A stretch of 64,000 nucleotides of DNA from contig AP031357.1 of assembly GCA_037833965.1 (NCBI GenBank), positions 20,728,001-20,792,000 of the forward strand, read 5' to 3'. Under the pieces are notes generated by a model. It saw only the letters and a program-made list of their open reading frames with translations. It did not search any database and had not been told where the DNA came from. The stretch is from Marchantia polymorpha subsp. ruderalis (Eukaryota; Streptophyta; Marchantiopsida; Marchantiales; Marchantiaceae). The position numbers and the translations under genes are program-made. Positions 41,593 to 53,786 of the stretch are shown here, piece after piece; the first letter of the stretch is position 1, and each line of letters begins with the position of its first letter.

Positions 41593-42568
41593 TTCACCTG
41601 CCCTGACCGATCGTTGCTTCATCGTCAACTAGTGAAATTCTCTCACGTATTCAGTCTTTCGCGGAATTGACTGGTGTTACCGTTCGTCGACGTGATTGCC
41701 CCGTTCGACTGCTGAGAACAGCGCTTTCTGTGCTGCCCGTCGAATTTGTGCTCCAAGATATCAAGCCACCGGTGAGCGGAGATGTCGATAGAACTCTTCT
41801 CTTAGAACGATGAGGTTGCAAACGCTGAGTTAGATGTGCAGCAGCTCGATTTCTAGGCATTCGCGGTCTGAGCTTTTCTTGTTCTCGTATTTTTCCGTCG
41901 GGTAGTTTTTATGAGGTTGTGACGATGATCACTAGGCTTGCTCCTTCTGTCATGTACTGCAAGAGCGAGTGCTTATTTCTTTGAGAGAATCTGCTGTATC
42001 CTGGGTTCGAACATCCTTCTGAGCTGTAGTGTGCATGAGCAAATCACAAGTTAGTGAGCGAGACGCAAAGTCATCTCTTTCTGCATTTTTTTTCTTCCAC
42101 TCTAACACCATTGACAGTGGCTTCAAAAGGGTTTGAAGGAAAGATAGAATCGGATATTTGAGCTTTCTGTATCCTGAGAATGGTACCATATTAATGTACG
42201 GTAACCATTTTGAGTGATGCACTAACAAGGGACCTGGATGATGAGTGATGATCGTTTTGAGAGATGCCTTGAAAGCTGGTAAAGCTTTTTTCTTGCAGCA
42301 ACATTAAACCATTCATTCCGCAACAGTGTCCCCCGTTTGGTGATTTGTTCGTCTGTCATGGTATGACACTCTAACTCGGATTTTCTGCCCGTGGCAGCTG
42401 CTTTGTGGTGCGAACTGAAAGTAGCCATGACTGGAGTTTGTATCCGGGAGAGCTAGACATGTCGTGGTATCATGGATACAAATATTACTCAAAACGACGA
42501 GCATGTTAAATGAAGGAGGGGAGCAGCTGATGCTGACAGAGTGTAATTGATACTTCACTACTGATCCG

Positions 42569-45500
42569 ATGGCGACAAGGACGCCGAGCACGCCCCGTGT
42601 TACGGGGCTTACGTTATCCAATGTCGCCTCTGCTACCCCGACTCCAATGCAGCAGCTCGGAGGAGGTGGAGGAGGGAGCTCGCACCCTGTGGAGGTTGTG
42701 GGGAGGATCCGTGAGCATCCGGATGGCAGAGACGAGCCATCAGCAATTCAGGTTTTACCGAATGGACGAGACTTGCGAATCAGGCAGGCAGATCACTTGC
42801 AGTACAGAGACTTCTCGCTGGATGGCGTTTCAAGAGCAGAGGATGAAAGCTTAGAGGCTTTCTACAAAAAGTATGCTGAGGCTCGGGTTGATGATGTGAA
42901 GGGTGGAGGAAAATGCACCATAATGATGTACGGTCCGACAGGAGCCGGAAAGAGCCACACCATGTTTGGGTCCCAGCGTGAGCGAGGAGTTGCATACCAC
43001 GCTCTTCGCCAAATCATGGGTATGGAGCCCGGGGAAAGTAGTTCCTCTCGCGAGGTCACGGTCAGAGCGTCCGTTTGGGAGATTTTCAACGAGGAGATAT
43101 TTGATCTCCTAGCTCAAACAACCAACCCACCAGGATCAATGAAAGGAGCATCCAACAGGGTGGGTGTTCTCACCATTCACAGCCAATCCTTTCTGCATCG
43201 ATGGATGTCGATCTGCACCATTTCTTTCTGCTCTGGCAAGCTATCGTTACCTCCCACTGGATACTCTAATACCTCAATAACTACACCTAGAGTAGTGAAT
43301 GCGCTCTGACACTGTATGCTCTACCTTCTAAACTCTGGCCAGTTGCATTCTGTTGACAATGTCGGTGTTGGCGAACGCAGGTAAAGCTTGTAATGCGAGG
43401 GCACAGAGTTGTGAATTCGACAACTCAAGAGGATACCGATGCCAACAGACTCGTCAAGGAAATTCAAAAAGTGGAGAAGAGGAGAGTCACGAAAAATACC
43501 AACTGCAACGATCGTAGTTCCCGCAGTCACTGTGTGGTACGGGCTGCGTCTCAACACGTTTACTTATGATGTGACTTGAATGTGAAGCTGACGTTGGCTG
43601 CTTTGATCTTAACGATTACGACTTGACGTTTATGTACCGTTATGCAGGTTACCTTCGAGGTCCCAGCAGTTGGAGGTCGGTTGGTTTTGGTGGACATGGC
43701 TGGGTCTGAAAACATAGAGCAAGCTGGTATCGGCATGGACGCCAGAATGCAGGTTTTGATCCCCCTTCTTACTTTTCGTCATCCGTCTTTCGTCTTTCCT
43801 TCTTCTCTTCGTGCCGCCGAGAGCTCCATACAAACTTCAATGCTCGGTTCAGGAAGCTCATGATACTTGGTCGTCGTTGTGGTTTCAGACGGGTAAAATT
43901 AATCAAGGAAACGGAGCCTTGAAACGAGTCGTGGAGGCTATAGCGGCCCAGAGTGATCACATACCCTACAGAGACAGCAAGCTTACTATGCTCCTCCAGG
44001 TATTGACAACGTTTTCATGAACTGATAGCATTCTAAAATAGTGTGCGGCATAAATGCTTGTAATCCTTACGGGAGGTCTTGGAAGGTGCGTGAACCTGAG
44101 GCTGCTCGTAATGAATTGTTGGTTTCACAGTCGCCATTTCCTAATGGTTATGGTTTTGCTGCAGGATTCTTTTGAAACAGTGAATGCCAAGATTTTGATG
44201 ATCCTGTGCGCAAGCCCATGCCCGAGGGATTTGTACAAGACGATGGGAACTTTCGAGTACGGTGCGAAGGCCAAGACCATAGTCCGCCTCCCTAATTCTC
44301 CAGCGAAGGAGAAAATACCTGAAGCGGATGTGAAAACACTGGCGACTATGCAAGCAAGAATAGCCCAGAAGGATATCAGCATAGAAACTCTCAGACGAGA
44401 GAAGGAGAAATCAGAGCGAGAGAAGGAAGCCAAGCAGAAGGAGGTCACGGACCTGAAAAAAAGAGTGGAGGATATCGAGAGCCAGCTGAGCAGTAAGAAG
44501 GATGATATCTCTCGTGATTTTCTAGATACGAAACTGAGGCTTGAGGAGTTGGAACGGCAACTGGACCTGAAGCAGAAAGAGCTGGAATTTCAGCGTTCAC
44601 GCGCTGACAAGGCTGAGGCAGAGTTGAGAGAGCTCAGGAAGTCTTACAACAGCTTGAAATCTGAATCCAAAGATTCTGGAGGACGTTCAATCAAACACAT
44701 TAAGGTGGAGTCGCCCCGGAATCGACTCGAAAAAACCAAAAGTTTCCCGGACAGGACTCAAGTCTCTGATACAGACACCATGGGACTTGTAGCTTCGAGT
44801 CCCAAGACCGAAAATGGTAAATTTACCACTCCCGTCACGAAGAAATTTTCTTCCTCTGTGCTTTCATTCTTCAGGAGCAACAGTGATTCGCAGGAGCAAG
44901 TTTCTTCGACCAAGAAATCTACCCCGAGTCAGGAAGAGAACGGTAGCAAGCTGAAGGAAATTCCTGTGCAACATACAAGCGGTGGAGAAAGAAAGAGAAA
45001 GGAACAGTCGTCGACTCTGAGAGATCTTCTGAACAGGAGGGAAGAAGAACAAGTTTCCAAAACCATGAAAAATTCTCCTCTAGAAGAAGTAGTAGTCAGA
45101 GAGAGTCCCATCCAAGGAGATACTCAGCAAAGCTGGCCCACTGCGTTCAATTACGCTTCGGCTGTCACGCCTCCTAGTAACGAGATGCAGACAGAGCCTG
45201 AGAGCATGGTGTGTGATTCCTCACCTGAAGATCAGGAGGATGAGGAAATGGTTCTCCAAGTCGAAAAGGATCCCCTTGGCCTCGGTACCTGGAGTGAAGC
45301 GAAGTTGCACAGGAAGGGTTGGCTTCCCATAATCCACGAAGAGCAGGAGGATGAAGGCGAAGACAATTCTGCCGGCAGGCCTTTTGCTAGCTGCCCCAGG
45401 TTTACCGACAGCAATGCCGCTCAGAGATTCATTCCCAGCTTCACAGCAAACAGCCTCAATGGCACTGCGTCGGCAGCGGAGAATCTATCTTCCCAGAATT

Positions 45501-47127
45501 TGTACCGAGACAAATTTCTCGCGATCTCGTCAATCCAGGAAGAAGAGGAACCCAACGCTTTCGAAAGGCGCCTGGAAGCTGGAGGAGGAGTTCGACCTCT
45601 GAGCTACTTCGACCAGGAGCCGGAATCCCCCAAAAAGGAAGAACCAAGCGAGGTCGATGCTTTGATCGGCAGGCTGACTCCACGAAACGCATCAGATCGA
45701 GAAATGCCCGGACCGTCAGGACGCGAGGAGCCTGAGACCGTCGAAGCCATATCGGCCCGGAAAGCCAGAATCGAGAACATTTTCATGCTCTGTGGGCACA
45801 GCAGAGAGGTGAAATCACGCACCACTCCGGGAGAAGGCGAATCTCCAATGTGTTCTCAGAGCCCCGGATCGCGCAGGGCGAGTCCCGATCATCAGAAGCC
45901 GACAGGCAATATCGTCCGAGAATTGTACTCGCTTCAGGATTCGGTCTCGCCATTCTCACCACCACAGCAGCCCAGACTCTTGTCGCCCATGTCCAGTCCT
46001 TTATCGCACTCCTTCCGAGAGAACCAGTCGCACCTGTGCCTGGAGGCCGATGGCTACTACAGCCCCGCGAGGCCGACCCACCGAGCGACCAGAAGCTACG
46101 ATGAAGATCTCCTGTCTCATGAGAACCTCAGCTCCTATTTGGCATCGCCTCTCCCAGTCTTACCTTCTCCTCAGAAATCCGATTCCCCTGCACGGCATCG
46201 AAAATTCAGGAACGGCAGCCTCTTCTCGCAACCGAAATCGATCGGATTGACGCCCAAGCTCGACTACCAGGAGACGTCCCCGATTGCGTCGCGACTGGCA
46301 GCAGCGCCAGCGCCAGCGTCGCCCGCGTACCACCTCGGAGGCTATGCCAACGAGAACGTCCCGACGAGCATCGTGGTGGTAGCAGGGGACGAGAATGTGC
46401 CCGCCATCAACAACCCGGACGCCATCATGCAGTGCGATGTGTACGTGAAGTGGGAGTCGTCCAAGGACTCGTCGGGCAAGATGATCTGCGTGCTGAAAGT
46501 GGCCAAGGGCTCCACACTGGCCGAGCTGCGACGAGAAATTCTGCCCCACATTGCCACCACCAGTAAACATGGCTTCAACTTCCTCATGCTCGGGGTAAGC
46601 GTTCGGTCCTCTTCGTTGCCTTGTCGAATGTTGGGTCGTGTGCTCGAGGCCGCCCTCGAGCCTTCGATGCCTTGTGAAGTGACGATGAATCGAATTGGAT
46701 CGATTTGAATCGATGCTGATCGGTGCAATGTGGTGCTCGATTGCAGGACGCGGGCGGAGCTCCTGTGGAGAGGGATCTGGAATGCGATTTGCGGGTGTCG
46801 TCGCTGCCCGACGGCCCCGGCAGCAGCAGCCAGAGCAGCCGCCTGGCATCTCTGCGTCCTCCGGCGACGACGCCCACTCTGCTCGCCACGGCCCCGAGCA
46901 AGGTCGTGGCGAGCACTCCGTTCCGGCCCATAGAGAATCACTTGTCGACTCCGAATTCGCTTCCTCTGCACTCGAAGGCCGCTTCGAAGCTGGGCAACTT
47001 GAGTGGCTCCAACTCGACCGGCAAGTTTCCCTCGAGCTCAGGTAACAACAATTCCATGTCGCTCGTCAAAGGGCTTCGCACGCTGGCAAATGGTGTGGGC
47101 ATCCGCTCAGGCTCGACGGTGAAGTAG
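42569..47127 (+). CDS. KIN10A: Kinesin KIN-10A, phragmoplast-associated (PAKRP2 type; 6 exons)
   Basis: A plus-end microtubule motor known in Arabidopsis for carrying vesicles on the phragmoplast during cell-plate formation. Exons: 42569-43159, 43381-43536, 43648-43752, 43889-43999, 44165-46594, 46747-47127. All introns fall between codons, and the protein has 1257 residues. The motor domain is N-terminal: P-loop GPTGAGKSHT (122-131), switch I NDRSSRSH (~240-247), switch II DMAGSE (~265-270), ending near EYGAKAKTIV (~355). A coiled coil spans roughly 375-490. Then follow a long disordered region, the family motif KARIENIFMLCGHSRE, and a conserved C-terminal DVYVKWE...LAELRRE domain. These last two are shared with Arabidopsis KIN-10A, which is about 870 residues, so the disordered middle is expanded here. 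Exon 5 alone codes for 810 residues. The first ATG has good context. Confidence 0.95.
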
Positions 47128-50100
47128 AACGCCAATTTGTGTGGAAGAAGAAGAAGAAGCGCAGCTCCTCGCTTCGGAGCGCTCGTAGAAAGAATCGATC
47201 GAATCGATACAGAACTGAAGATTGTACAGCGTCATTCGTTCTGTTTGTGTAATTCGAGGTAGTTTTGCTCGACTCACTCGGAAATGACTACCTGTGTCAT
47301 TTGCTGCTCTGCGCGCTGATCAGCGACGAGCAACCTTCCTGCCCTTGCCATCAGTTGACTCCACGACGGAGGTCCTTCTCGTGGAGGACTGACTCGCGGA
47401 CGTCTTGCTGACGAAGACATAAGTAACTTAATTGTTGCAATCCCTGCAATTTCAGCTTTGATCTTGTTGTACTGCGTGCATTTCCTGGGAGAATTTCCTA
47501 GGGCACTTATAAGCAATTTAGTGTATACTTCTTGTATTATCACCACCACCATCGTGCCTTTTTCTTCGAATTTTGTTTCATCTCTCAGCTGCGCCGCCGC
47601 GCATGTGTTCTCTCTCAATTGGTGAAGTCCACGTGAAAGTGAAAGCCGAATTGCGAATGGTGGAACTTGGAAAGTTGTGACACTGCCCTATTCGTCCACC
47701 CAGTGTGGATATTGCGCTGGATATGGATGTTTGGACGGAATCTCGCTCGTGGTTGTGCATGAATGGATGCTGTTGAGAGTTGAGTACCTCGTTTCCATTT
47801 CTTTCCTCGAATCTCGTACCATGAAAACGTGCTCGATCGAATTCGAGATTCGCTGAAAATCTCCGGGCTTAACAGGACACTTATTGAGAGATTACGTATC
47901 ATCTCTCAATGCCGGAAAGAGCATACGACCTGACTAGGAGTGGATGCAGAGAGTTGGATTTGATCGCGCATAAAGCCGAGGATGAGATTACATCCTGTTG
48001 CTGTTGGATGGAAGGGTGAAGCGTTTCTCACTTCAGTCGATTCTGTGTGGGCCATGCTTGGATTTTCGTTCCTCGTGCCTGCTCAACGCAGGCCTTCCTC
48101 CTTGATTGATTGATACTTCTCCGCCACTATTATGAGAGTCCATCTCAGCCCGCACCACCCAAGGACGACACGCCGAGAAGAGTTTTGACACGTACCAGAA
48201 AAAGAATCGCGTGGATTCGTGGCGGTGGAAAAATGTGATTCCTCGATCGGTCAAACGCACCGAAAAGCGGATGATGATCGGCCAGTGAGTGCGTGCGTCA
48301 TCAGCACAGTGCGCGATCGTTGCTGAAAGTTTTCGTTGTGATGTCCTGACCCTCAATCAGATGGGCACACTTCCAGTGCACACGAGGGTTGATGAAATGG
48401 TGCCGGACCTTGCTATCAAGGTGTATGTGGAATTAATGACTGGACAAGTTGGGGAACTAATCGGACACCCATGGTGGTGGAGTTGTCCTGACCCGTGTCT
48501 TCGAAGGACGTGGAGTTCGTCTCTTACTTGAGAGGAGTTTCTAGAGCCCACGCACATCGAGCACACCAGTTCCAGAACTTATCCCGGTCACGATGATGGA
48601 GAGGAAAAAACGCTCTGACTAATGAGGGAGAGGAATATAACAGGGAGCAAGAGCGCTATGTCCGTGATTCTGCGTCTCCACAGCACATGGCCTGAGCTAG
48701 CGAGCGGTCTCAGAGGTTCTGGACTTCAGCATTTCTCTCGGAGCTCCGAATCAATTTGAGAAATAAGAATTAGCGCAATTAGAATTACCACCTGTTGTTT
48801 CGTTGGACGTCGTTTTGTCAGAACGAACAGTGGCGGGTGGCTTGCGGTTATGCATTGCACATGGAACCAGCAAACGATTGGAAGATTGCTCTATGTGCTA
48901 GAGCTTTAATACATCAATTTCACGCTCCATGTCTACCTGTTGGTTGTTGGGCCCAGGTGAACAGGCACATGCGAGAGTCGCTGGTTGTTAATTCAGATCG
49001 AGATTTAGCATGCAGAGGTCGAGGAGTCTCTGGTCAATAGGACTCCCGAAAAGCAGGCGCTGGAGGTGGCTGCTTCTCGGAAGAAGCCTACAGTGAGTAT
49101 GCTCATGGTGTTCGTCTCTGGGTCTAGAAAATGGGATGTCCTCACGAGGCAAGACATGAGTGGGCAGCTGGATACGTAGAATGCTCTTCCCTCCGCTCTC
49201 CAAGCAGCGCATGGCCAAATCTTCCACCAGATACTCACGCTTGTTGCTTTGCAGAGAATATGAAACTTGCGCTGGAAACGACCAATCGAACATTCGTTCG
49301 TTCATGTTCTACAGATTCGGGGGATTTCTGTCCCTCAATTCTTTGCATGTGAAAGGCATTTTTGCCCAAACTTCGTCATCCAGTGAACGTCTGATCCTTT
49401 GATTTATCCATTAGCACCCAGCCTTTTGTTCACGTTCACCTTTTTTAAGTCCTGTCCCGTGTTATAAATTATTCTCCACCCTCTCACTACGTGTCTACTC
49501 ACTTATAGACCGTCATTGGTATAACGTAAGCTCAAGTTTGCTTCCTGATTTATCACTAAATCATCGGAGGAGATTGTATCGGAATCCCTGTTCTTTCACG
49601 CTACTCTCTCCTCGCTGGGGCTACTGGGCAAAGGATGACATCTTTACGTTCAGCCAAGTCTCCGAATTGATGTGTGATTAAACTATGCAACAGCAATTGC
49701 GGAGCTCGTTACTAGGCATGAAGAATTTGGGTGGTCAGTACTCATGATGGCCGGCTGCATCAAGGTTCAAATTTGGTCTAGTCTCGAAGGATCATCATCC
49801 AAGTACATCACAGACTTTGAGCTCATTGGTACTCACGGTAGGCTCAAAGGTTAGTAGGTATCAAATCAGATACAATTCTGATTATGCAAGAGCCCAGGAT
49901 AGAAAGTCAAAGGTACCACGTTTGGGATATTTCTAAACTTCGATTACTTATTTTTTTCCATAGGAGTCTGGGTTTTTTTTCTTAGAAAAATATAGACTTT
50001 GATGAAAGATCACTCTATTTTTATGTTTGATTTTAGCAAATAGGAAAAGTTTTGCTTCCAGGTGATGACTATGTATATGTAACACAAATTACTTCCAGCA

Positions 50101-50400
50101 GGAAGAGTCTGGATAAAAGAGTACATTGTTCAGAGCAAAAGCTTCCATTCTTTTTACGCCAATAACTGCTCCCCTCCTCGTGATGAAGTAGACGCCCAAT
50201 CCTTGTTAAAAGACATCCCCACTAACCGAAATCAAAGACCTTTCGTTCATGCTTGTAATCATTCTCATCAAATAGTCAACCATTCACATTTTCTGCGAAA
50301 TAAACATAAGCGCAGGCTCAGCGTCTAGAGGATTGAAAATCAGGCAGCAATTCAGACTAGTAGGTAATACCCGCTCGTCAATCCCAATTATTAAAGAGAC
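47128..50400. other. Downstream of KIN-10A, no gene I can support
   Basis: The first few hundred bases should contain the kinesin 3' untranslated region. At 48361-48480 (MGTLPVHTRVDEMV...) and 49016-49190 (EVEESLVNRTPEKQALEVAA) plus-strand stretches look coding-like, but they are short, not clearly joined, and unrecognised. They may be remains of one broken gene. Confidence 0.4.
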
Positions 50401-50411
50401 ACGGTAAAGGA

Positions 50412-50760
50412 GCAGGTGTTGGGAATTTGAGATATATTTGTGTCAAATCCTAGCTTCCCAAACTGTTGAATGCTGATATTGGAAGATAGTTCAGAGTTGC
50501 AATATATATTTTCATGTTTATCAAGCCGTCTTCACTTGATTTGGATCCACATCTTGTGGGACCTTATATCGCCAAGCCGACCATTTTGTCTGTATTTTCA
50601 CCTATATAAAGCGCATGTCTTACAAGGGTTTAGGTTTGGCCAGGGACCCCACCCACACCCTCCTAGGCACATTGATTGTGGTGCAAATGTCCACGGAATA
50701 TATCGTGCTCTGTGTGTGTACGTAAGACTAGGAAAGCTTAAAGACAAATTCTAATCCAAC
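50412..50760 (+). repeat. Possible solo-LTR fragment with TATA box
   Basis: The stretch opens with TGTTGGGAATTTGAGATATA, a Copia-like LTR start. It carries CTATATAAAG near 50603-50612, followed by CATGTCTTACAAGGG and AGGTTTGGCC. A related TTACAACACTTCAGGTTTGGCC segment recurs near 51850. The right end and a target duplication could not be fixed. Confidence 0.3.
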
Positions 50761-52624
50761 TTAGAGCTTATTCCACTTTCCCTTGCCAAGATGGCTGCAA
50801 CTTTAGACTGTGATGTCATCGGTAAAAAGGCTAAGCTCCCTTCCTCCAAGTTTTTTTGGGTAGCACTAGGAATAATATCTTACTGCATCAACAACATTCA
50901 CCCTGATGAACTTAGCGTGACTTCGTACAAATCTAATAATTCATTGTAGTTCGTGTTCCAACATGATACTGGTCTTCCACCTTTCTTCTTGTCCGCAAGG
51001 ACGAAGTGTAGATTATTCCATAAAAAATATTGCCAAATGAATTATCAACTGGACCTTGGGCATAAACGCTGAGCAGAGCGCTACCTCGCTTCCCAATTTT
51101 TTCATTTTCTCCATGTCTTTGTTTTGCGCGAGTTGATAGACATGCTCAGGTGTCGTTTTCTTGTTTCTGACTCTTCTTTTCTGTGTATTTTACTTCGATA
51201 CTCTCTATACGATTCCACGATTCTAGAGAAGGATTTGTAATTTGAGATATGTTTGAAGCTTTATCTTGTAAACCAAGTCCACAGAACTTACCATAAGCTT
51301 TCTCGTATATTACTTGGTACCCTTATGAATGTTTTAAATATTCTAAAATTGTCGACGGAATCCGAGTGCAAAATTAAGCCTGAATCTGCAGTGGTTTTTT
51401 GGGTTTCCGGGTAGATATAGTGGGTGGCCATGATATGTGAGATAACCACCGACCCACCTTGTAAGCGGACTGAGGCAAAGAGATGAAGCTGGAAAGGAGT
51501 AGATTTTACTTCTGAAACCGAGTAAGATACAGTATGAAAGGAGGAAATCGGTCTTGGGAGCAACATTTTAACTTCAGATTGAATACGACTTTCATGGGAG
51601 GTCTGAAGTCAGAAAGGGCGGTATTAGCCGGGCAGCCAGCCTGGAGGAGAGACATCCTGATGTTGGGGAAGGGGTTTAATAACTCGGATGACAAATTGTA
51701 GTTGGGGGCGTTGGAGGCCTGGGGCATTCTCAGTTCGAGCATAAATTGCATCCAGCCTGGGAGTGGCGAAGAGGCCCACTTTAAGGGGAGAGTACTAGTG
51801 GTCCGATGTGGGACTGACTATTCACAGCCCCCATGTCAGGCACATGCATTACAACACTTCAGGTTTGGCCTGTGCTGTATGCATTTAGTGATTTGTTGAT
51901 CTCGTAGTCGTAGGCCATCTTTCGGACAAGGCCAGCTCCAGCTGCAGCACCAGCACCAGCACCACCACATCCCTCACCTAAACGTTTCATGGGCGAGCAC
52001 ATTGTTCTGCACGAGTGGCAGAACGCGCTCGCCGCTGCTCGTCACGCCCCATGAAGGCCTTCCAGTGAGTCGCATGACTGGGAAGTAGGACTTCGTCGAA
52101 CGGGGTAAGTGAGCTTCTCGGACCTCACCGTGACATCCGGCGCAACCGGGACCACTTCCATCCGAATGCTCGTATTACACACGGAAATAGAATGATCTTA
52201 ATTCACAAAACCGGATGAAAATTATCGATGTCATAACTCCAGAGGATAGTACCAGAACAGAGATCAACCTCTTAGACAAACCAAACTCGTGTCTGTACGA
52301 GGACTCAAGCTTATTGCACGGTGTCTTTCATCACGTCGAGGATCAATTCTGCTCTGGACCCTACGTGAGTCAGAACGGGAATTGCTCTGAATTACTCGTC
52401 GATTTGATTTTGTTCTGGTTCCGGCGTTCGTTCCATTCGGGCCGGGGCAGCGGAAGAACGAAGTGACGGAACGAGAGACGAAGCAGATGCTCCACTACAA
52501 AGGACGTGAAGAAATGGCCGGCCGGATGCCGACGGCCATGACGGCGGGCGGGCGAAAGTCGACGGGAGTCGCACGTGTGAGTGCGTGCATGGACGGCGAG
52601 GCGGACGGGGTAAAAGAAGGTTTA

Positions 52625-52664
<40 letters not shown>

Positions 52665-53786
52665 GGTAAAAGTGAAAAGGACTTACTGAAGCGTGGAACG
52701 CAATCCAGGCTGGGGCGACATTCCGATTCGAGGCGGACGCGCGCAAAGGCGAGAAACAGTAATACGGCCTTCCGGCAGGCGGAGCGGGGGGGAGGGGGGT
52801 GGGGGATGGCGAAGTCGTGAGGGGAGACGACAGGTGGGATGGGGAGGGCGCGAGGGTCGGGGGGGGGCCACGTAGGCGCGGGGGCGCGGGGGCCAGGGTC
52901 GGCAGGGCGGGGCAGAGTTGATTGTCGTGCAGGAGCAGCGGGTGAGCTGGGCCTGCTCTGAGGCTCTTGCTGCTGATGCTGATGCTGCTGCCGCTGCTTC
53001 TTGCGCTGCTTCTTCTTGAGCTGCTGGCGTGCGGATCTGCTTCTTCTTCTTCTTGTCTAAATTTTGCTCCCCATCCTTGGCTGCTGCGATCTCTTTGTGC
53101 CTGGCCTGCTTGCGCTTAGGATCCCGTGCTGATTTGATCATGCGGAGATTATTCTCGTCTTGATTGCGGCTCAATTGAAGTAGGTCCTGCAATTGAGTGG
53201 AATGACGAGTTGTGTGATATATATGGTTCACGGAGCTGACGTGTGTAGAATAAATTGACGATCTGCTCGAAGTATATACATTACTGTGTGTACATAACGA
53301 CGGTCTGATTCCTCTACTACACTTATTGTGTTTTCCGCTCGTCATTTGATCAAAAATCTATTCCGTATTCCGTATTCCGTTCCATTCCGTGCCGTGCCGC
53401 TCGTGTCCTTGGTAGAAGAGTCGCTCGTTACATTTTCCGCCTGCTGCTTGCAAGATTCGCGTCTGGTCCGGTCGGGCCTGTCTGCTTGCGCGTCTGTCTG
53501 GATGTCTGCCTTTCTGTTCAATTCTTCCTGGTTCTCGCAAATGCAATGCCGCCGAGCAACTACTCGGTGAAGCCTCCAGGCCCGAATGGCACTAGTGCTG
53601 GCTGTGGCCTGGAGCTGTCTGCCTCAGGATTGCCGTAGACGTCCATCTTTCGGAGTCCTCGGTCTGTCGCTTCCTGCTTGATGTCACGGCTGCGTGGACT
53701 TCCTCCTCTCCAGGTCTTTCGTCCGGTCGCAAGAGCTATGAGAGCTGTTCCTTCAAATCTCTTTTTCCATTTCTTTTTTTCTCAGA
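50761..53786. other. Intergenic, with simple repeats and a likely 5' leader
   Basis: No gene is recognised to about 52460. 52626-52664 is a (GA)n run and 52785-52870 is very G-rich. 52960-53060 carries GCT/CTT trinucleotide-rich sequence. The minus-strand ORF at 53345-52683 looks like an artefact of this composition. 53328-53786 probably holds the 5' leader of the next gene: CTTTTTTTCTCAG ends at 53785, just before the ATG at 53787, and looks like the acceptor of a leader intron. Confidence 0.4.
52626..52664. repeat. (GA)n microsatellite
   Basis: A GA run of about 39 bases with a single A insertion. Purine-rich on the plus strand. Confidence 0.9.

Larger units (their letters stand above)
36051..42568. 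other. Gene-poor, AT-rich stretch up to the kinesin gene
   Basis: From 36660 to about 40800 the sequence is extremely AT-rich with long A and T runs and no long ORF. Around 40040-40640 there is coding-like but broken plus-strand sequence (for example EMLVKKLFKRYRINDKVEI), perhaps an old element protein. From 40880 the GC content rises, and 41200-42568 probably holds the promoter and 5' untranslated region of KIN-10A. No start site can be fixed. Confidence 0.45.

Noticed and set aside
48289-49305. Possible gene downstream of KIN-10A
   Set aside because: Two short coding-like stretches could not be joined by convincing splice sites and match nothing I know.
52683-53345. 220-codon minus-strand ORF
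   Set aside because: It is driven by trinucleotide and G-rich simple sequence (poly-Lys, poly-Ala, Pro/Arg runs) and overlaps the likely leader of the next gene.
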